This document shows positions 1-7,913 of a stretch of 38,232 nucleotides of DNA, piece after piece; the stretch's first letter is position 1, and every line of letters starts with the position of its first letter. A program made the translations under genes and the position numbers. The DNA comes from Bacteroidales bacterium (GTDB lineage Bacteria; Bacteroidota; Bacteroidia; Bacteroidales; WCHB1-69): NCBI GenBank assembly GCA_017650305.1, contig JAGCFD010000010.1:1-38232 (forward strand), given 5' to 3'. The notes below the pieces were generated by a model. It was not told the DNA's origin. It saw nothing but the letters and a program-made list of their open reading frames with translations, and did no database searches.

Positions 1-143
<143 letters not shown>

Positions 144-181
144 TTATTATATAAGTTATTTTTATTTTTGAGAATAGGCTG

Positions 182-212
182 CAAAGGTATAAAATATATT
201 GTGATTATACAA
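182..212 (-). promoter_or_regulatory. Bacteroidetes-type promoter of the PFOR gene
   Basis: On the minus strand TACCTTTG (189-182) fits the -7 consensus TAnnTTTG, and TTG (212-210) sits 20 bases upstream as the -33 element. The start codon at 125 gives a leader of about 50 bases. A run of nine G (224-232) lies just upstream of the -33 element. Confidence 0.6.
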
Positions 213-364
213 TAGTAAATTTAGGGGGGGGGTGGGAAGAGTTGGGGAAAAAGAAAAGTGAACAAAAAGATTGCTTTGTTTTATCATGGGATACCTCAAT
301 AATTACATGTTGACTATGACAATAATTAAATATCTCAAGCAAGCAATTCGTAGTTCTTAAATAA

Positions 365-1213
365 TCAACTTACTTTTGAATTCTTTGGACTTACGACATA
401 ATATGGTATAATACAATGTATTCTATTCATTGCGACACAAAATCTGACCCCATTTGATTCATCCTTGTAGTTACGTCTAAATAAGGCTTCATAAACATAT
501 CGGTGGAAATGAGAAGATGACACGTAATGATTAACTCCCATCACCATTCTTTTCAACTGCTGCCAAAAACAATCAACAATGTGCTGATTATCTGCATTAT
601 TTTCAAAATAATTTATAGGATATGGGTCTTCAATCTGATAGCGGCTCTTCTCACTTTCAAGCAAAGGTTGATAGCAGATACGGTGATCTCTAAAGATCCG
701 ACTTGATGGAATGATATACTTGTATAACATTGGATGAATAATAAGAGGCCCATCAGACAGTCTGATTTTGAACAATTTGCCTTTTCTATTCCGTTTTTCT
801 TTAATGTCTCCCTGTACCACATCGGGAAAATCATCAGTGTTTTCTTTTAACATTATTCTAAGTTTCTGAAGCATAAACCAGGCTGTTTTTTGCGTAATGC
901 CTAAAATCATGGATAGTTGGCAAGAAGATATCCCTTTTTTGCTGTTGCAAATCAGGAATATCGCTTTAAACCAAGTAGCTAAAGGTAGTTTTGTGTTTTG
1001 GAAGATAGTCCCAACAAGTACAGAAAAAGTGTTTTTACACCCAGCGCATGCATAACGACCATCTTTTTTGTGATAGACTCTTTCGCAACCACAATAGGGG
1101 CATTTCGGTTTCCCATGCCATCTGACCCACGCAAGGTATTCTTTACAGTTGTTTTCATTTGTTAGTTTCCTGGTTACTTCGGCAAACGAGTTGAAAGCAG
1201 TTTTAGAGTTCAT
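365..1213 (-). CDS. IS1595-family transposase-like protein, probably inactive
   Basis: This 282-residue protein has the architecture of ISXO2-like (IS1595) transposases. A zinc ribbon lies near residues 38-60 (CPYCGCERVY then CAGC), followed by a helix-turn-helix region (SSCQLSMILGITQKTAWFML) and a shortened DDE-like domain. Near the C-terminus, FWQQLKRMVMGVNHYVSSSHFHRYVYE matches the usual E-GFW-LLKRG-GIYHHVS-KHLQRY block, but the expected catalytic Glu is replaced by Asp (IVDCFW). The usual first catalytic segment (DExYxGG) is not recognisable; only VVQGDIKEK is found there. The middle of the domain is also shorter than usual. The family cuts and pastes DNA; this copy is likely dead or strongly diverged. 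A -7-like element sits at 1258-1265. Confidence 0.65.
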   Translation of the reverse strand: MNSKTAFNSFAEVTRKLTNENNCKEYLAWVRWHGKPKCPYCGCERVYHKKDGRYACAGCKNTFSVLVGTIFQNTKLPLATWFKAIFLICNSKKGISSCQLSMILGITQKTAWFMLQKLRIMLKENTDDFPDVVQGDIKEKRNRKGKLFKIRLSDGPLIIHPMLYKYIIPSSRIFRDHRICYQPLLESEKSRYQIEDPYPINYFENNADNQHIVDCFWQQLKRMVMGVNHYVSSSHFHRYVYEALFRRNYKDESNGVRFCVAMNRIHCIIPYYVVSPKNSKVS

Positions 1214-1257
1214 TTTTAGTTTGTATTAGATATGTTATTTTTATATTTGCAATAATA

Positions 1258-1283
1258 CAAAAATACTTAACAAATACAAACAA
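1258..1283 (-). promoter_or_regulatory. Promoter-like element upstream of the transposase gene
   Basis: The minus strand carries TATTTTTG (1265-1258), a match to the Bacteroidetes -7 consensus. TTG (1283-1281) lies 15 bases further upstream as a poorly spaced -33. The start codon at 1213 is about 40 bases downstream. Confidence 0.35.
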
Positions 1284-1405
1284 GTGATAGCATTTTTATT
1301 TGGTTATAAACCAATACTTTAAGAAAGTATGGTCAACTTGTATCTATTGATTGGTAAAGAAATTGGTAAACCTCACCGCTTCATCTCCGCTTTTCTACCC
1401 CCTCC

Positions 1406-1810
1406 CTACAATAAATCAATCTCCTCCGTCTGATAATCTATCTTGAAAAAGATCTGATCTACCCCGTTGGTCACACCCAATATCGGTGCGCGAAGCGTCT
1501 TGTTGTAACGACCAGCCTGCTCAACGACCGCCTGTGTCAACTCAACGTGCGGCGCCTTGCACTCTACAACCATCCATGGTTTCCCATCCTGATCAAAAAC
1601 AACCAGGTCATATCGTTGTGTCATGCCGTTCACTCGAATGGCTTTCTCAATGGAGATGTGTGAAATAGGTATCCCCCGCACATTCAATAAGTAGAGAACG
1701 AAGGTCTGGCGCACCTGCTCCTCAGGTGTCTTCGCCACCCATTTGCGCCTGACAGGGTCGAAGAGCTCCTCTCTGCCCTCCTTTGTCCGTTGTTTGAGCG
1801 AATAGGCCAT
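1406..1810 (-). CDS. Orphan type I restriction HsdR N-terminal domain (PD-(D/E)XK) protein
   Basis: This 134-residue protein consists only of the HSDR_N nuclease fold. A plausible active site is visible: Glu31 in TPEEQVRQ, Asp68 in QRYDLVVFD, and the Glu83-x-Lys85 pair in VVECKAP, followed by the QAxRY helix. No helicase or specificity subunit is present, so this is not a working type I restriction enzyme. Such stand-alone proteins are common in Bacteroidetes genomes and their role is not established. Its ATG (1810-1808) overlaps the nspC stop codon by one base (TAATG), so it is probably translated by reinitiation after nspC. Whether it acts on DNA or RNA cannot be read from the sequence. Confidence 0.75.
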   Translation of the reverse strand: MAYSLKQRTKEGREELFDPVRRKWVAKTPEEQVRQTFVLYLLNVRGIPISHISIEKAIRVNGMTQRYDLVVFDQDGKPWMVVECKAPHVELTQAVVEQAGRYNKTLRAPILGVTNGVDQIFFKIDYQTEEIDLL

Positions 1811-2964
1811 TACCCCAATTTAGCTTTATAGGAAATGTAATCCCCAGGCTCAGCCAGTAACTCAAACTCACCATCAGTGTGGATGATGCCGATGGAAGGA
1901 TGCGGCACTCCATTGAAAAAGGTGGTCTTGACCATCGTGTAATGGATCATGTCGTCGAATACGATGCGGTCGCCGACTTCCAAGGGCTCGTCAAAGGCAA
2001 AGTCGCCCATCCCGATATAGTCGCCAGCCAGACAAGAACAACCGCCCAAACGATATACGAACTTGTCTCCTTCGGCAGGCTCGTGCGCTCCCAAGACGGT
2101 CGGCTTGTAGGGCATCTCCAAACAGTCGGGCATGTGACAGGCAAACGAAACGTTGAGCATCGCAATCTTGATGCCTTTGTTTTCTATGATGTCCTCCACC
2201 GTGGAAGTCAGTACGCCAGTCTGCCAGCCCACAGCCTCGCCCGGCTCTAAGATCACCTCCTCCACGTTGGGATAGCGGCTCCGGAAGTCTTTCAGCAGCT
2301 GGATTAGGTGAGGAATGTTGTAGTCGGCCCGGGTGATGTGATGCCCGCCGCCGAAGTTGACCCACCGGCACTGGCGGATGTAACGCTCAAAACGCTGCTC
2401 GAAGGCCTCCAGACAGTGCTCCAATGCGTAACTGTCGTTTTCGCAGAGTACGTGAAAATGCAATCCCTCAATACCATCTGGCAACGTGTCGGGCATGTCC
2501 TCAGCCAGAATACCTAAACGAGAGCCCGGGAGCGCCGGATTGTAGAGGTCGGTCTCAATCTCCGAATACTCGGGGTTGACACGCAGACCGAAACTCACCT
2601 TCTTAGGACTGTTGAGCGCAACCTCTTTGTATTTGTCCCATTGACTTAACGAGTTGAATGTCAGGTGACTGCTATATATGAGCAGCTGTGGAAACTCATG
2701 TTCGAAATAGACGGGCGCGTAGGTGTGAGCGTCGCAGCACATCTCCTCCGAGATGAGACGCGCCTCATTGAGTGACGAGGCCGTGGCGCCGGCCAAGTAC
2801 TGTTTGATGAGCGGGAAGGACCGCCAAAACGACATGCCTTTCAAAGCGCAGATGATGGAGACGTTGGCCTCCTGTTCTACCAGATTCAGCAATTGCAGGT
2901 TCGCCAATAGAGCTTCCTCCGAAAGGATGTAACAAGGAGAGGGGAGTGCTTCGTATCTGTTCAT
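1810..2964 (-). CDS. nspC: Carboxynorspermidine decarboxylase
   Basis: The protein (384 residues from the ATG at 2964) belongs to the alanine-racemase-fold, PLP-dependent decarboxylases. It converts carboxyspermidine or carboxynorspermidine to spermidine or norspermidine, the last step of the alternative polyamine pathway. Visible hallmarks are PSPCYIL at the N-terminus, CALKGMSFW with the PLP lysine, a HFHVLCEND segment, the WVNFGGGHHITR phosphate-binding loop, EPGEAVGWQTG, and GGCSCLAGDYIG with the cysteine expected near the active site. An upstream TTG (2979) would add five residues, but the ATG is preferred. The upstream neighbour on the same strand ends 78 bases away. The downstream HsdR-N gene is translationally coupled. 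The carboxyspermidine dehydrogenase partner is not in the window. Confidence 0.9.
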   Translation of the reverse strand: MNRYEALPSPCYILSEEALLANLQLLNLVEQEANVSIICALKGMSFWRSFPLIKQYLAGATASSLNEARLISEEMCCDAHTYAPVYFEHEFPQLLIYSSHLTFNSLSQWDKYKEVALNSPKKVSFGLRVNPEYSEIETDLYNPALPGSRLGILAEDMPDTLPDGIEGLHFHVLCENDSYALEHCLEAFEQRFERYIRQCRWVNFGGGHHITRADYNIPHLIQLLKDFRSRYPNVEEVILEPGEAVGWQTGVLTSTVEDIIENKGIKIAMLNVSFACHMPDCLEMPYKPTVLGAHEPAEGDKFVYRLGGCSCLAGDYIGMGDFAFDEPLEVGDRIVFDDMIHYTMVKTTFFNGVPHPSIGIIHTDGEFELLAEPGDYISYKAKLG

Positions 2965-3042
2965 GATTTTGAATTTCAAAATATGAATGAAAAATGGATT
3001 TTGCCTTTTATCGTCATTAATTTACTTTTGGATATGGGAAAT

Positions 3043-3246
3043 CTACCCGATTATTTTTCCGAGAAGGTAAAATATTGCCCAAAAGACGAGCGTGCTGCCG
3101 CCGACAATGGTCATGACGGAGCCCCCGGGTAATTTACACACCCAGAATATGACTCCTAACACTAAGACAATCAGCGCATAGATCAGCAGTTTCTTCATGA
3201 ACGCCTTGTATGAGGCAGAATGGAATAAATCTTTAAGACTGGCCAT
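3043..3246 (-). CDS. Small two-helix membrane protein
   Basis: A 67-residue protein starting MASLKDLFHSASYKAF. Two hydrophobic segments (about residues 18-35 and 42-64) are separated by a short CKLPGGSVMTIVGG turn, so it should be an inner-membrane hairpin. The reading frame is open to 3327, but a -7 element at 3270-3277 lies inside that extension, so the ATG at 3246 is the likely start. It resembles small uncharacterised Bacteroidales proteins found as single genes. I do not recognise a function. It precedes nspC by 78 bases on the same strand and may be co-transcribed with it. Confidence 0.6.
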   Translation of the reverse strand: MASLKDLFHSASYKAFMKKLLIYALIVLVLGVIFWVCKLPGGSVMTIVGGSTLVFWAIFYLLGKIIG

Positions 3247-3269
3247 AATGATGAGGTTTTTTGAAAGCG

Positions 3270-3277
3270 CAAAGGTA
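3270..3277 (-). promoter_or_regulatory. -7 element for the small membrane protein gene
   Basis: The minus strand reads TACCTTTG, a match to TAnnTTTG, 24 bases upstream of the ATG at 3246. It excludes the longer start at 3327. No -33 TTG is visible at the usual spacing. Confidence 0.5.
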
Positions 3278-3358
3278 CAAAAAATGTGCTTTCTTCGCCG
3301 ATAATTATCTCTCCGGATCACGGCCATAAAAAATGGAGGACTCTTCCGAATCCCACAT

Positions 3359-3391
3359 AACTATTAACTTTTAACTCTTAATTCTTAACTG
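3359..3391. repeat. Degenerate TTAACT-type intergenic repeat
   Basis: This 33-base stretch consists of imperfect tandem units of the form TTAACTnT, immediately beyond the stop codon of the aminotransferase gene. Similar low-complexity units occur in the gaps at 22351-22400 and 34006-34040. Confidence 0.5.
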
Positions 3392-3393
3392 AA

Positions 3394-4704
3394 TCAGTGG
3401 TTCTCTTTGAACAGCTTCAGTCTCTCTTCCAGCACCGGGAATTGTCGGCGCGGGGTCAGAGAGACGCAGGCGCGCAGACCTTCATTGCGGTCGCTACCGC
3501 ATGTGCTCAAGGAGATGGCACTCACACCATAGTACAGGAACTCATGCAGCAATTCCTCACTGCTCATGCCCGGATAGGCCACCGTGAAATAGAAGCCGTC
3601 TGCCAGCGGTTTTTCTCCGTCTTTGTCATAAACGATCTCAAATCCGTTGTCCAGAAACATCTTCTTCATGATCTTAGCCTTTTCGCCATATTCTTTCACA
3701 TCTTCGATATAGTTGTAGGTGCCGTCGTTGCAAGCCTTGAGGATGGCGGCCATGGCGTATTGTGCGGAATGTGCCACACCGGAACTGATGGCATAAACGG
3801 TGCCGTAGATGATGGCGCGACCCAACTGCTTCATGTTGAAGTAGGGCACCAAGTCGTCGAATTCGCGCTTGAAGAGCTTGTTGGACATGATCATCAAAGC
3901 GATACGTTCACCGGCATAGCTGAAAGCTTTGGAACCGGAGATCAACAGTGCGTAGTTGTCCGTGTATTTGCCGACGCTGGGCTGGTAAGGCGGAATGCCC
4001 GGTGCGGAGATGTTCTGGCGGAAGTCCATGCCAAAATAAGCCAGGTCTTCAAATACGAAGACATCGTATTTGTTGGCCACATCACCGATAATCTGCAACT
4101 CTTCTTCCGTGAAGCAGATCCACGACGGGTTGTTGGGGTTGGAGTACATGATGGTGTGGATGTTGCCTTTCTCGAGATAACTCTCCAACTTGGCTCTCAA
4201 TTTAGGTCCACGGAAGTTATAGACATCGAAGGTCTCGTATTTGAGGCCCATTACACGGTGCTGTTGCTTTTGGACCGGGAAACCGGGGTCGATGAAAAGG
4301 GTGGTGTCGCGCTCTTTGCGACAGCGCACAAAGGTCATGAAGCCGGCCATGCCGCCCATCATGGAACCTACTGTGGGAATGCAGTTCTCTGGATTCACTT
4401 CCAAGTCGATGAAGTTCTTGACAAAACGGGCCGCCTCCTTCTTGATCTCCGGAATACCCTCAATGTCAGGATAGATGGCCGCAACACCCTTGTTGAGTGC
4501 TTCAATTTGAGCCTCCACACCTACACGGCAGGGAGGAAGGCCGGGAATGCCCATCTCCATACGGACGAACTCTTTTCCACTGGCTTTTTCAATTTCGTTA
4601 ATAAGTCTCTTTACTTCGCGGATGGAGGCTTTGCTTACCTCCTTAATGCCTCTTTCTGATACAATTTGATCAACAATGTTTGCAGGAATGGGAGTATTTT
4701 TCAT
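3394..4704 (-). CDS. PLP-dependent class I/II aminotransferase
   Basis: A 436-residue fold-type I aminotransferase. Recognisable elements are SNPNNPSW (188-195) with the substrate/PLP-contacting Asn, Asp220 in VFEDLAYFG (binds the pyridine nitrogen of PLP) with Tyr223, the Schiff-base lysine Lys259 in SGSKAFSYAGERIAL, and the phosphate-binding Arg267. The family moves amino groups between amino acids and 2-oxoacids; the substrate cannot be assigned. The N-terminal 45 residues form a charged helical extension. It is a single-gene unit with its own promoter at 4774-4781 and no clear terminator. Confidence 0.85.
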   Translation of the reverse strand: MKNTPIPANIVDQIVSERGIKEVSKASIREVKRLINEIEKASGKEFVRMEMGIPGLPPCRVGVEAQIEALNKGVAAIYPDIEGIPEIKKEAARFVKNFIDLEVNPENCIPTVGSMMGGMAGFMTFVRCRKERDTTLFIDPGFPVQKQQHRVMGLKYETFDVYNFRGPKLRAKLESYLEKGNIHTIMYSNPNNPSWICFTEEELQIIGDVANKYDVFVFEDLAYFGMDFRQNISAPGIPPYQPSVGKYTDNYALLISGSKAFSYAGERIALMIMSNKLFKREFDDLVPYFNMKQLGRAIIYGTVYAISSGVAHSAQYAMAAILKACNDGTYNYIEDVKEYGEKAKIMKKMFLDNGFEIVYDKDGEKPLADGFYFTVAYPGMSSEELLHEFLYYGVSAISLSTCGSDRNEGLRACVSLTPRRQFPVLEERLKLFKENH

Positions 4705-4773
4705 TATCAGTGTTTTATAATTGTCTTATTAATATGAAAATATCAAGAAGTTCTATACTATTCAAAAACGGGG

Positions 4774-4781
4774 CAAAGGTA
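4774..4781 (-). promoter_or_regulatory. -7 element for the aminotransferase gene
   Basis: The minus strand reads TACCTTTG, matching TAnnTTTG, 70 bases upstream of the ATG at 4704. The A/T-rich sequence beyond it has no well-spaced TTG. Confidence 0.5.
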
Positions 4782-4830
4782 CAAATTTCTTATCAAAAAA
4801 GAAAGAGGTTAGGGGTTTGAAAGGGAATAA

Positions 4831-4860
4831 AAAAAGGGACCTGTTTAGGGTCCCTTTTTT
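4831..4860 (-). terminator. Rho-independent terminator after the lipoprotein gene
   Basis: An 11-bp perfect stem (4831-4841 with 4849-4859) closes a 7-base loop. A- and T-rich runs lie on both sides. It lies 17 bases beyond the stop codon of the lipoprotein gene and in principle works in both directions. Confidence 0.85.
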
Positions 4861-4876
4861 GTTGCGAGATAAATAA

Positions 4877-5200
4877 TTATCTTCTTTTCTTAGATTGAAC
4901 AGCGTTAGTAGCTTGGTTGGCAGCCTCATCGATAGCGGCGTTAGCAACTTGCTCTGCAGCTTCCTGAGCATGTTGTTGAACGGTCGGCTTCGGTTTCGGT
5001 TTGGAAGTAGTGGTGTTAGCCTTAGTTTCCTGAACGGGTTCTGCAACCTCAGCAACTTCAGGTTCAGCAGCTACTTCGGGTTCGTCAACCACAACTTCTT
5101 GACAAGCGGTGGAGTCAACAGCGGGTTCTTCAGCAGTTTTCTTGTTACCACAAGCGAAGAACAAGCCAGCGCATAATAATGCTAAGAATACTTTTTTCAT
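4877..5200 (-). CDS. Small lipoprotein with acidic/alanine-rich low-complexity body
   Basis: The 107-residue product begins with a lipoprotein signal (MKKVFLALLCAGLFFAC, lipobox LFFAC, lipidated Cys at residue 17). The mature part is low complexity: a stretch rich in Glu, Val, Ala and Pro (about 25-60), a Lys-Pro stretch (TSKPKPKPTV), then an Ala/Gln-rich helix ending in KKRR. No known domain is recognisable; it is probably an envelope-anchored spacer or peptidoglycan-proximal protein. It lies 39 bases downstream of the lipocalin-like lipoprotein gene and is likely co-transcribed with it, ending at the terminator at 4831-4860. Confidence 0.75.
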   Translation of the reverse strand: MKKVFLALLCAGLFFACGNKKTAEEPAVDSTACQEVVVDEPEVAAEPEVAEVAEPVQETKANTTTSKPKPKPTVQQHAQEAAEQVANAAIDEAANQATNAVQSKKRR

Positions 5201-5239
5201 TGTAATAAGATTTTAGGGTTTTAAAGATTTTCTGATTAA

Positions 5240-5761
5240 TTACTTGGCAGGAACATAGGTCAAGTAGAAGGTGTATTCACCCTTTGCACCCAGTTCATCG
5301 TTGAAGGTGTAAGCCAGCTTCATCTCGTTCTCGGTGATGTACATGATCTTGGCATTCTCGAGCTCAGCATCGAAAGAAGTACCAGCGTTGTCATAGAAGA
5401 ACGGGATTTGGAAATAGAGATAAGTGGTGTCAGCGTTGAATTTCCAAGTGGAACCAACCTCTTGTTGATAACCGAATTCAGGATCGATTTTGGCACCCGG
5501 GTTGATGGACATCGTACCATTAGCGTTGAAGGTGATGATGTCATCCAACTCGTAATCATAGAGATAACCTTCGGTCATAAGGTCAGTAACATGTGTACCA
5601 TCGCTTAAGTCATAAGCGGGAGAAGATGTAGCTGAAGAAAGTACCCAGCCTTTGGATTGGCAAAGATAATCAGCAACAGTGGGTTCAGTTTTAGGATCAC
5701 AAGAAGTGAGCGTGAAAACTACCATGGCTGCAACAGCCAGAACACTAAATAATTTTTTCAT
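5240..5761 (-). CDS. Lipocalin-like lipoprotein
   Basis: The start at 5761 gives a 173-residue protein opening MKKLFSVLAVAAMVVFTLTSC, a lipoprotein signal with Cys at residue 21. The upstream frame to 5851 is A/T-rich and lies across the promoter, so it is rejected. The mature part has an alternating beta pattern (GWVLSSAT, DIITFNANGTMSINPGA, GSTWKFNADTTYLYFQIPF, NEMKLAYTF, GEYTFYLTYVPAK). This is typical of the lipocalin-like lipoproteins abundant in Bacteroidales, whose ligands are mostly unknown. The assignment rests on the pattern, not on a catalytic motif. Confidence 0.7.
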   Translation of the reverse strand: MKKLFSVLAVAAMVVFTLTSCDPKTEPTVADYLCQSKGWVLSSATSSPAYDLSDGTHVTDLMTEGYLYDYELDDIITFNANGTMSINPGAKIDPEFGYQQEVGSTWKFNADTTYLYFQIPFFYDNAGTSFDAELENAKIMYITENEMKLAYTFNDELGAKGEYTFYLTYVPAK

Positions 5762-6100
5762 TTTTTTGTTGAATTTAATGTGAATAATAAGTTGATAAAA
5801 ATCGATTTTAATAGACTGCAAAAGTATAATTTTTTTTAATGTCTCTATCATAAAAATTCAAAATTTTTTTTTATGAAAAAATATATTATAAAAGAGATGA
5901 TTTATCTAAAAAAAAATTGTACTTTTACCGCCTTATTTATGATAAGATGGATTAAAGGGGGTATTTGCAAAACTGGATTGTTTCAATACACCAAAAGTGC
6001 AATGCTAAACCGAATCAAAATCTTTCAACAAATGAGAAGAGAAAAAATTATAATGTTATAAATTAAAAAGTTAATCTAAAATTTAAACCTTAAAGTCATT
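5762..6100. promoter_or_regulatory. Divergent intergenic region, lipoprotein versus exbB operon
   Basis: This 339-base AT-rich gap separates two divergent units. On the minus strand TACTTTTG (5826-5819) fits TAnnTTTG and would drive the lipoprotein pair with a leader of about 50 bases. On the plus strand the best candidate is TACTTTTA at 5920-5927, one mismatch from consensus, which would give exbB a leader of about 170 bases. A 62-codon open frame at 5873-6061 has composition typical of non-coding AT-rich DNA and is not called. Confidence 0.5.
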
Positions 6101-6913
6101 ATGAAAAAGCTAATCGCCTTACTTACCGTATTCGGTTTCTTAACCTTCGGTATTGCAAACAACGCATTTGCTCAAAATTCCAAAAAAGCAGACAAACCCG
6201 CTACCGAGCAGACCGTGGATACCACACAAGCTGCTCCTGAAGTTGCTCCCGCAGAGCTGACTTCTGACCCTGACGAAGCAGAAAGTCACGGATTGCACTA
6301 TGTTTTGAAAGACAAATTCATCCAAGGTGGTGCTGTGTGGATGACCCCGGTGCTCATCTGTTTGATCTTAGGTCTTGCATTCGTGATTGAGCGTATTTTC
6401 TACCTCAACCTCTCTTCCGTTAATTCCAAGAAACTCTTGAACAAAGTAGAGGATGCTATTAAAACTGGTGGTGTAGAGAAAGCAAAGGAAGTTTGCCGCG
6501 ATACCAAAGGTCCGCTCGCCGCTGTCTTCTATCAAGGTCTTGACCGTTACGACGAGGGTCTCGACTCTGTTGAAAAAGCCCTGACCTCCTATGGTGGTGT
6601 GCAGATGGCTAACCTCGAAACCAACATGACCTGGATCAGTTTGTTCATCGCTCTTTCTCCTTCCTTGGGATTCTTGGGTACTGTGATCGGTATGGTGCAG
6701 GCATTCGATGATATCGAGCGCGCTGGTGATATCTCCCCGACCATCGTCGCTGGTGGTATGAAAACCGCTTTGTTGACCACCGTGTTCGGTTTGATCTCCG
6801 CTATGATTCTCCAAGTGTTCTACAACTATCTGCTTACCAAGATCGATAGCATTGTGAACGATATGGAGGATGCTACTATTTCTTTCATGGATATCCTGGT
6901 AAAGAACAAGTAG
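6101..6913 (+). CDS. exbB: MotA/TolQ/ExbB proton channel family protein
   Basis: A 270-residue ExbB-type protein, the proton-conducting stator subunit that energises outer-membrane processes with an ExbD partner. Residues 1-25 look like a cleavable signal peptide (MKKLIALLTV ... NAFAQ), followed by a Pro/Ala/Thr-rich periplasmic stretch to about residue 65. Three membrane helices follow: about 78-99, 177-199 with the family signature GFLGTVIGM (190-198), and 220-244. A cytoplasmic domain lies between the first two. It heads a four-gene operon with a 48-base gap to the next gene. GGT and CGT codons are frequent, as in well-expressed genes. The symbol is by family; TolQ-like use is equally possible. 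Confidence 0.85.
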   Translation: MKKLIALLTVFGFLTFGIANNAFAQNSKKADKPATEQTVDTTQAAPEVAPAELTSDPDEAESHGLHYVLKDKFIQGGAVWMTPVLICLILGLAFVIERIFYLNLSSVNSKKLLNKVEDAIKTGGVEKAKEVCRDTKGPLAAVFYQGLDRYDEGLDSVEKALTSYGGVQMANLETNMTWISLFIALSPSLGFLGTVIGMVQAFDDIERAGDISPTIVAGGMKTALLTTVFGLISAMILQVFYNYLLTKIDSIVNDMEDATISFMDILVKNK

Positions 6914-6961
6914 TCTACAATATTATTATATATACAATAAAATAATTATAACGCTACTCTT

Positions 6962-7912
6962 ATGTCTAATAAAGTTTTAAAAATCATCATATTTGCAGTA
7001 GCCATCTTGGATTGCTTGTTAGCATTGGTTTTCTCTTTCGGTTTTAATAATGATAAGAAAGACCAGTTCGTCCAAGTTCGCACGATCGAAGCCCAGAACC
7101 CCCAGATGGTTGATGAGCTTCTGGCTGCAACCCCTGAGAACCTGTCCGCTTGGGTTGACTCCAACTCCGAGACTATCCAAAAATCCAATACTGAGTCAAA
7201 GGCTGCCCAAATGCAGAAAGACATCCTCTATACCTATCTCTCTGAACTGAAGAGAATAACCACCGAGGAAGCCCTGGCAGACTATAAGGCTAAATTCCCT
7301 ACCCATTCCGCCAGTCTTTTTGCCAAAGCAGACAAAAAAGACGACTATATTCAAGGATTTGCCAATGTTAACAACCTCAAAGATCTGGAAGGCTATATCA
7401 ATAAACTTGAAAAAGAGTATGATGTCGTCAAACAAGATTTTCTTGTAGAGCGTAACTACCTCAAAGCCGCTAATAGTCTGGTATCTACTGCCGCCACTAT
7501 CAACGACAATCCGTCCGCCAACAAGAAAGCTACCGATCTTAGCGACCTTCAGAATGATCTTCGCAGCTTCAGAAAAAGCGCCACATTGCAAAATGTGTTC
7601 ATCTTCATCGCTTATTTACTGGCTATCGTTACGGTGGTGTTGCTGTTAACATTCGCCTTGATCAAGATTGTCAAGAATTTCCGTTCATCCTATAAGATCC
7701 TTGTGGTGCTGGCTCTGGCCGCCGTCGTGGTTTTGATTGGTTATCTGATCGGTTCCTCCACCCTGACACCGGTTGCCTTGAAGAATGGTATAACCGCTTC
7801 TGGCTTCAAGATGGTGAATGCAGCTGCCTTTACTCTGTATGTGGCTCTCTTCGCTGCCATCTTGTCAATCATTGTCACCTCTATTATGAACGCAGTTAAA
7901 AATAGAAATTAA
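6962..7912 (+). CDS. Conserved membrane protein embedded in the ExbB-ExbD operon
   Basis: This 316-residue protein matches no enzyme family I know. A hydrophobic segment lies at about 7-28, then a roughly 180-residue charged helical region (about 30-208, with coiled-coil-like stretches such as LEGYINKLEKEYDVVKQDFLVE), then three C-terminal membrane helices (about 210-236, 243-264, 280-308). The long middle region would be extra-cytoplasmic or cytoplasmic depending on topology, which I cannot settle. It ends one base before the first exbD start codon, so it is tightly coupled to the channel genes. From memory, a gene of this kind recurs between exbB and exbD in Bacteroidales, which would suggest an accessory subunit. 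Confidence 0.7.
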   Translation: MSNKVLKIIIFAVAILDCLLALVFSFGFNNDKKDQFVQVRTIEAQNPQMVDELLAATPENLSAWVDSNSETIQKSNTESKAAQMQKDILYTYLSELKRITTEEALADYKAKFPTHSASLFAKADKKDDYIQGFANVNNLKDLEGYINKLEKEYDVVKQDFLVERNYLKAANSLVSTAATINDNPSANKKATDLSDLQNDLRSFRKSATLQNVFIFIAYLLAIVTVVLLLTFALIKIVKNFRSSYKILVVLALAAVVVLIGYLIGSSTLTPVALKNGITASGFKMVNAAAFTLYVALFAAILSIIVTSIMNAVKNRN

Positions 7913-7913
7913 A

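Larger units (their letters stand above)
296..1350 (-). mobile_element. Decayed IS1595-like insertion sequence with degenerate terminal inverted repeats
   Basis: The element is delimited by two inward-facing imperfect repeats, 296-317 on the plus strand and 1350-1329 on the minus strand. They match at about 18 of 22 positions and share the core TCAATA..TACA.GTTGAC.AT. They enclose a single transposase-like gene. No matching 8-bp target duplication is visible: the flanks are GGGATACC and TTGGTAAA. That, together with the imperfect ends and altered catalytic residues in the gene, suggests an old insertion. The element ends are inferred from the repeats alone. Confidence 0.45.

Noticed and set aside
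3397-4659. 420-codon plus-strand open frame
   Set aside because: It lies wholly antisense to the aminotransferase gene, whose PLP motifs are intact; the product has no recognisable domain.
5873-6061. 62-codon frame upstream of exbB
   Set aside because: AT-rich, no homology that I recognise, and it overlaps the likely promoter region of the operon.
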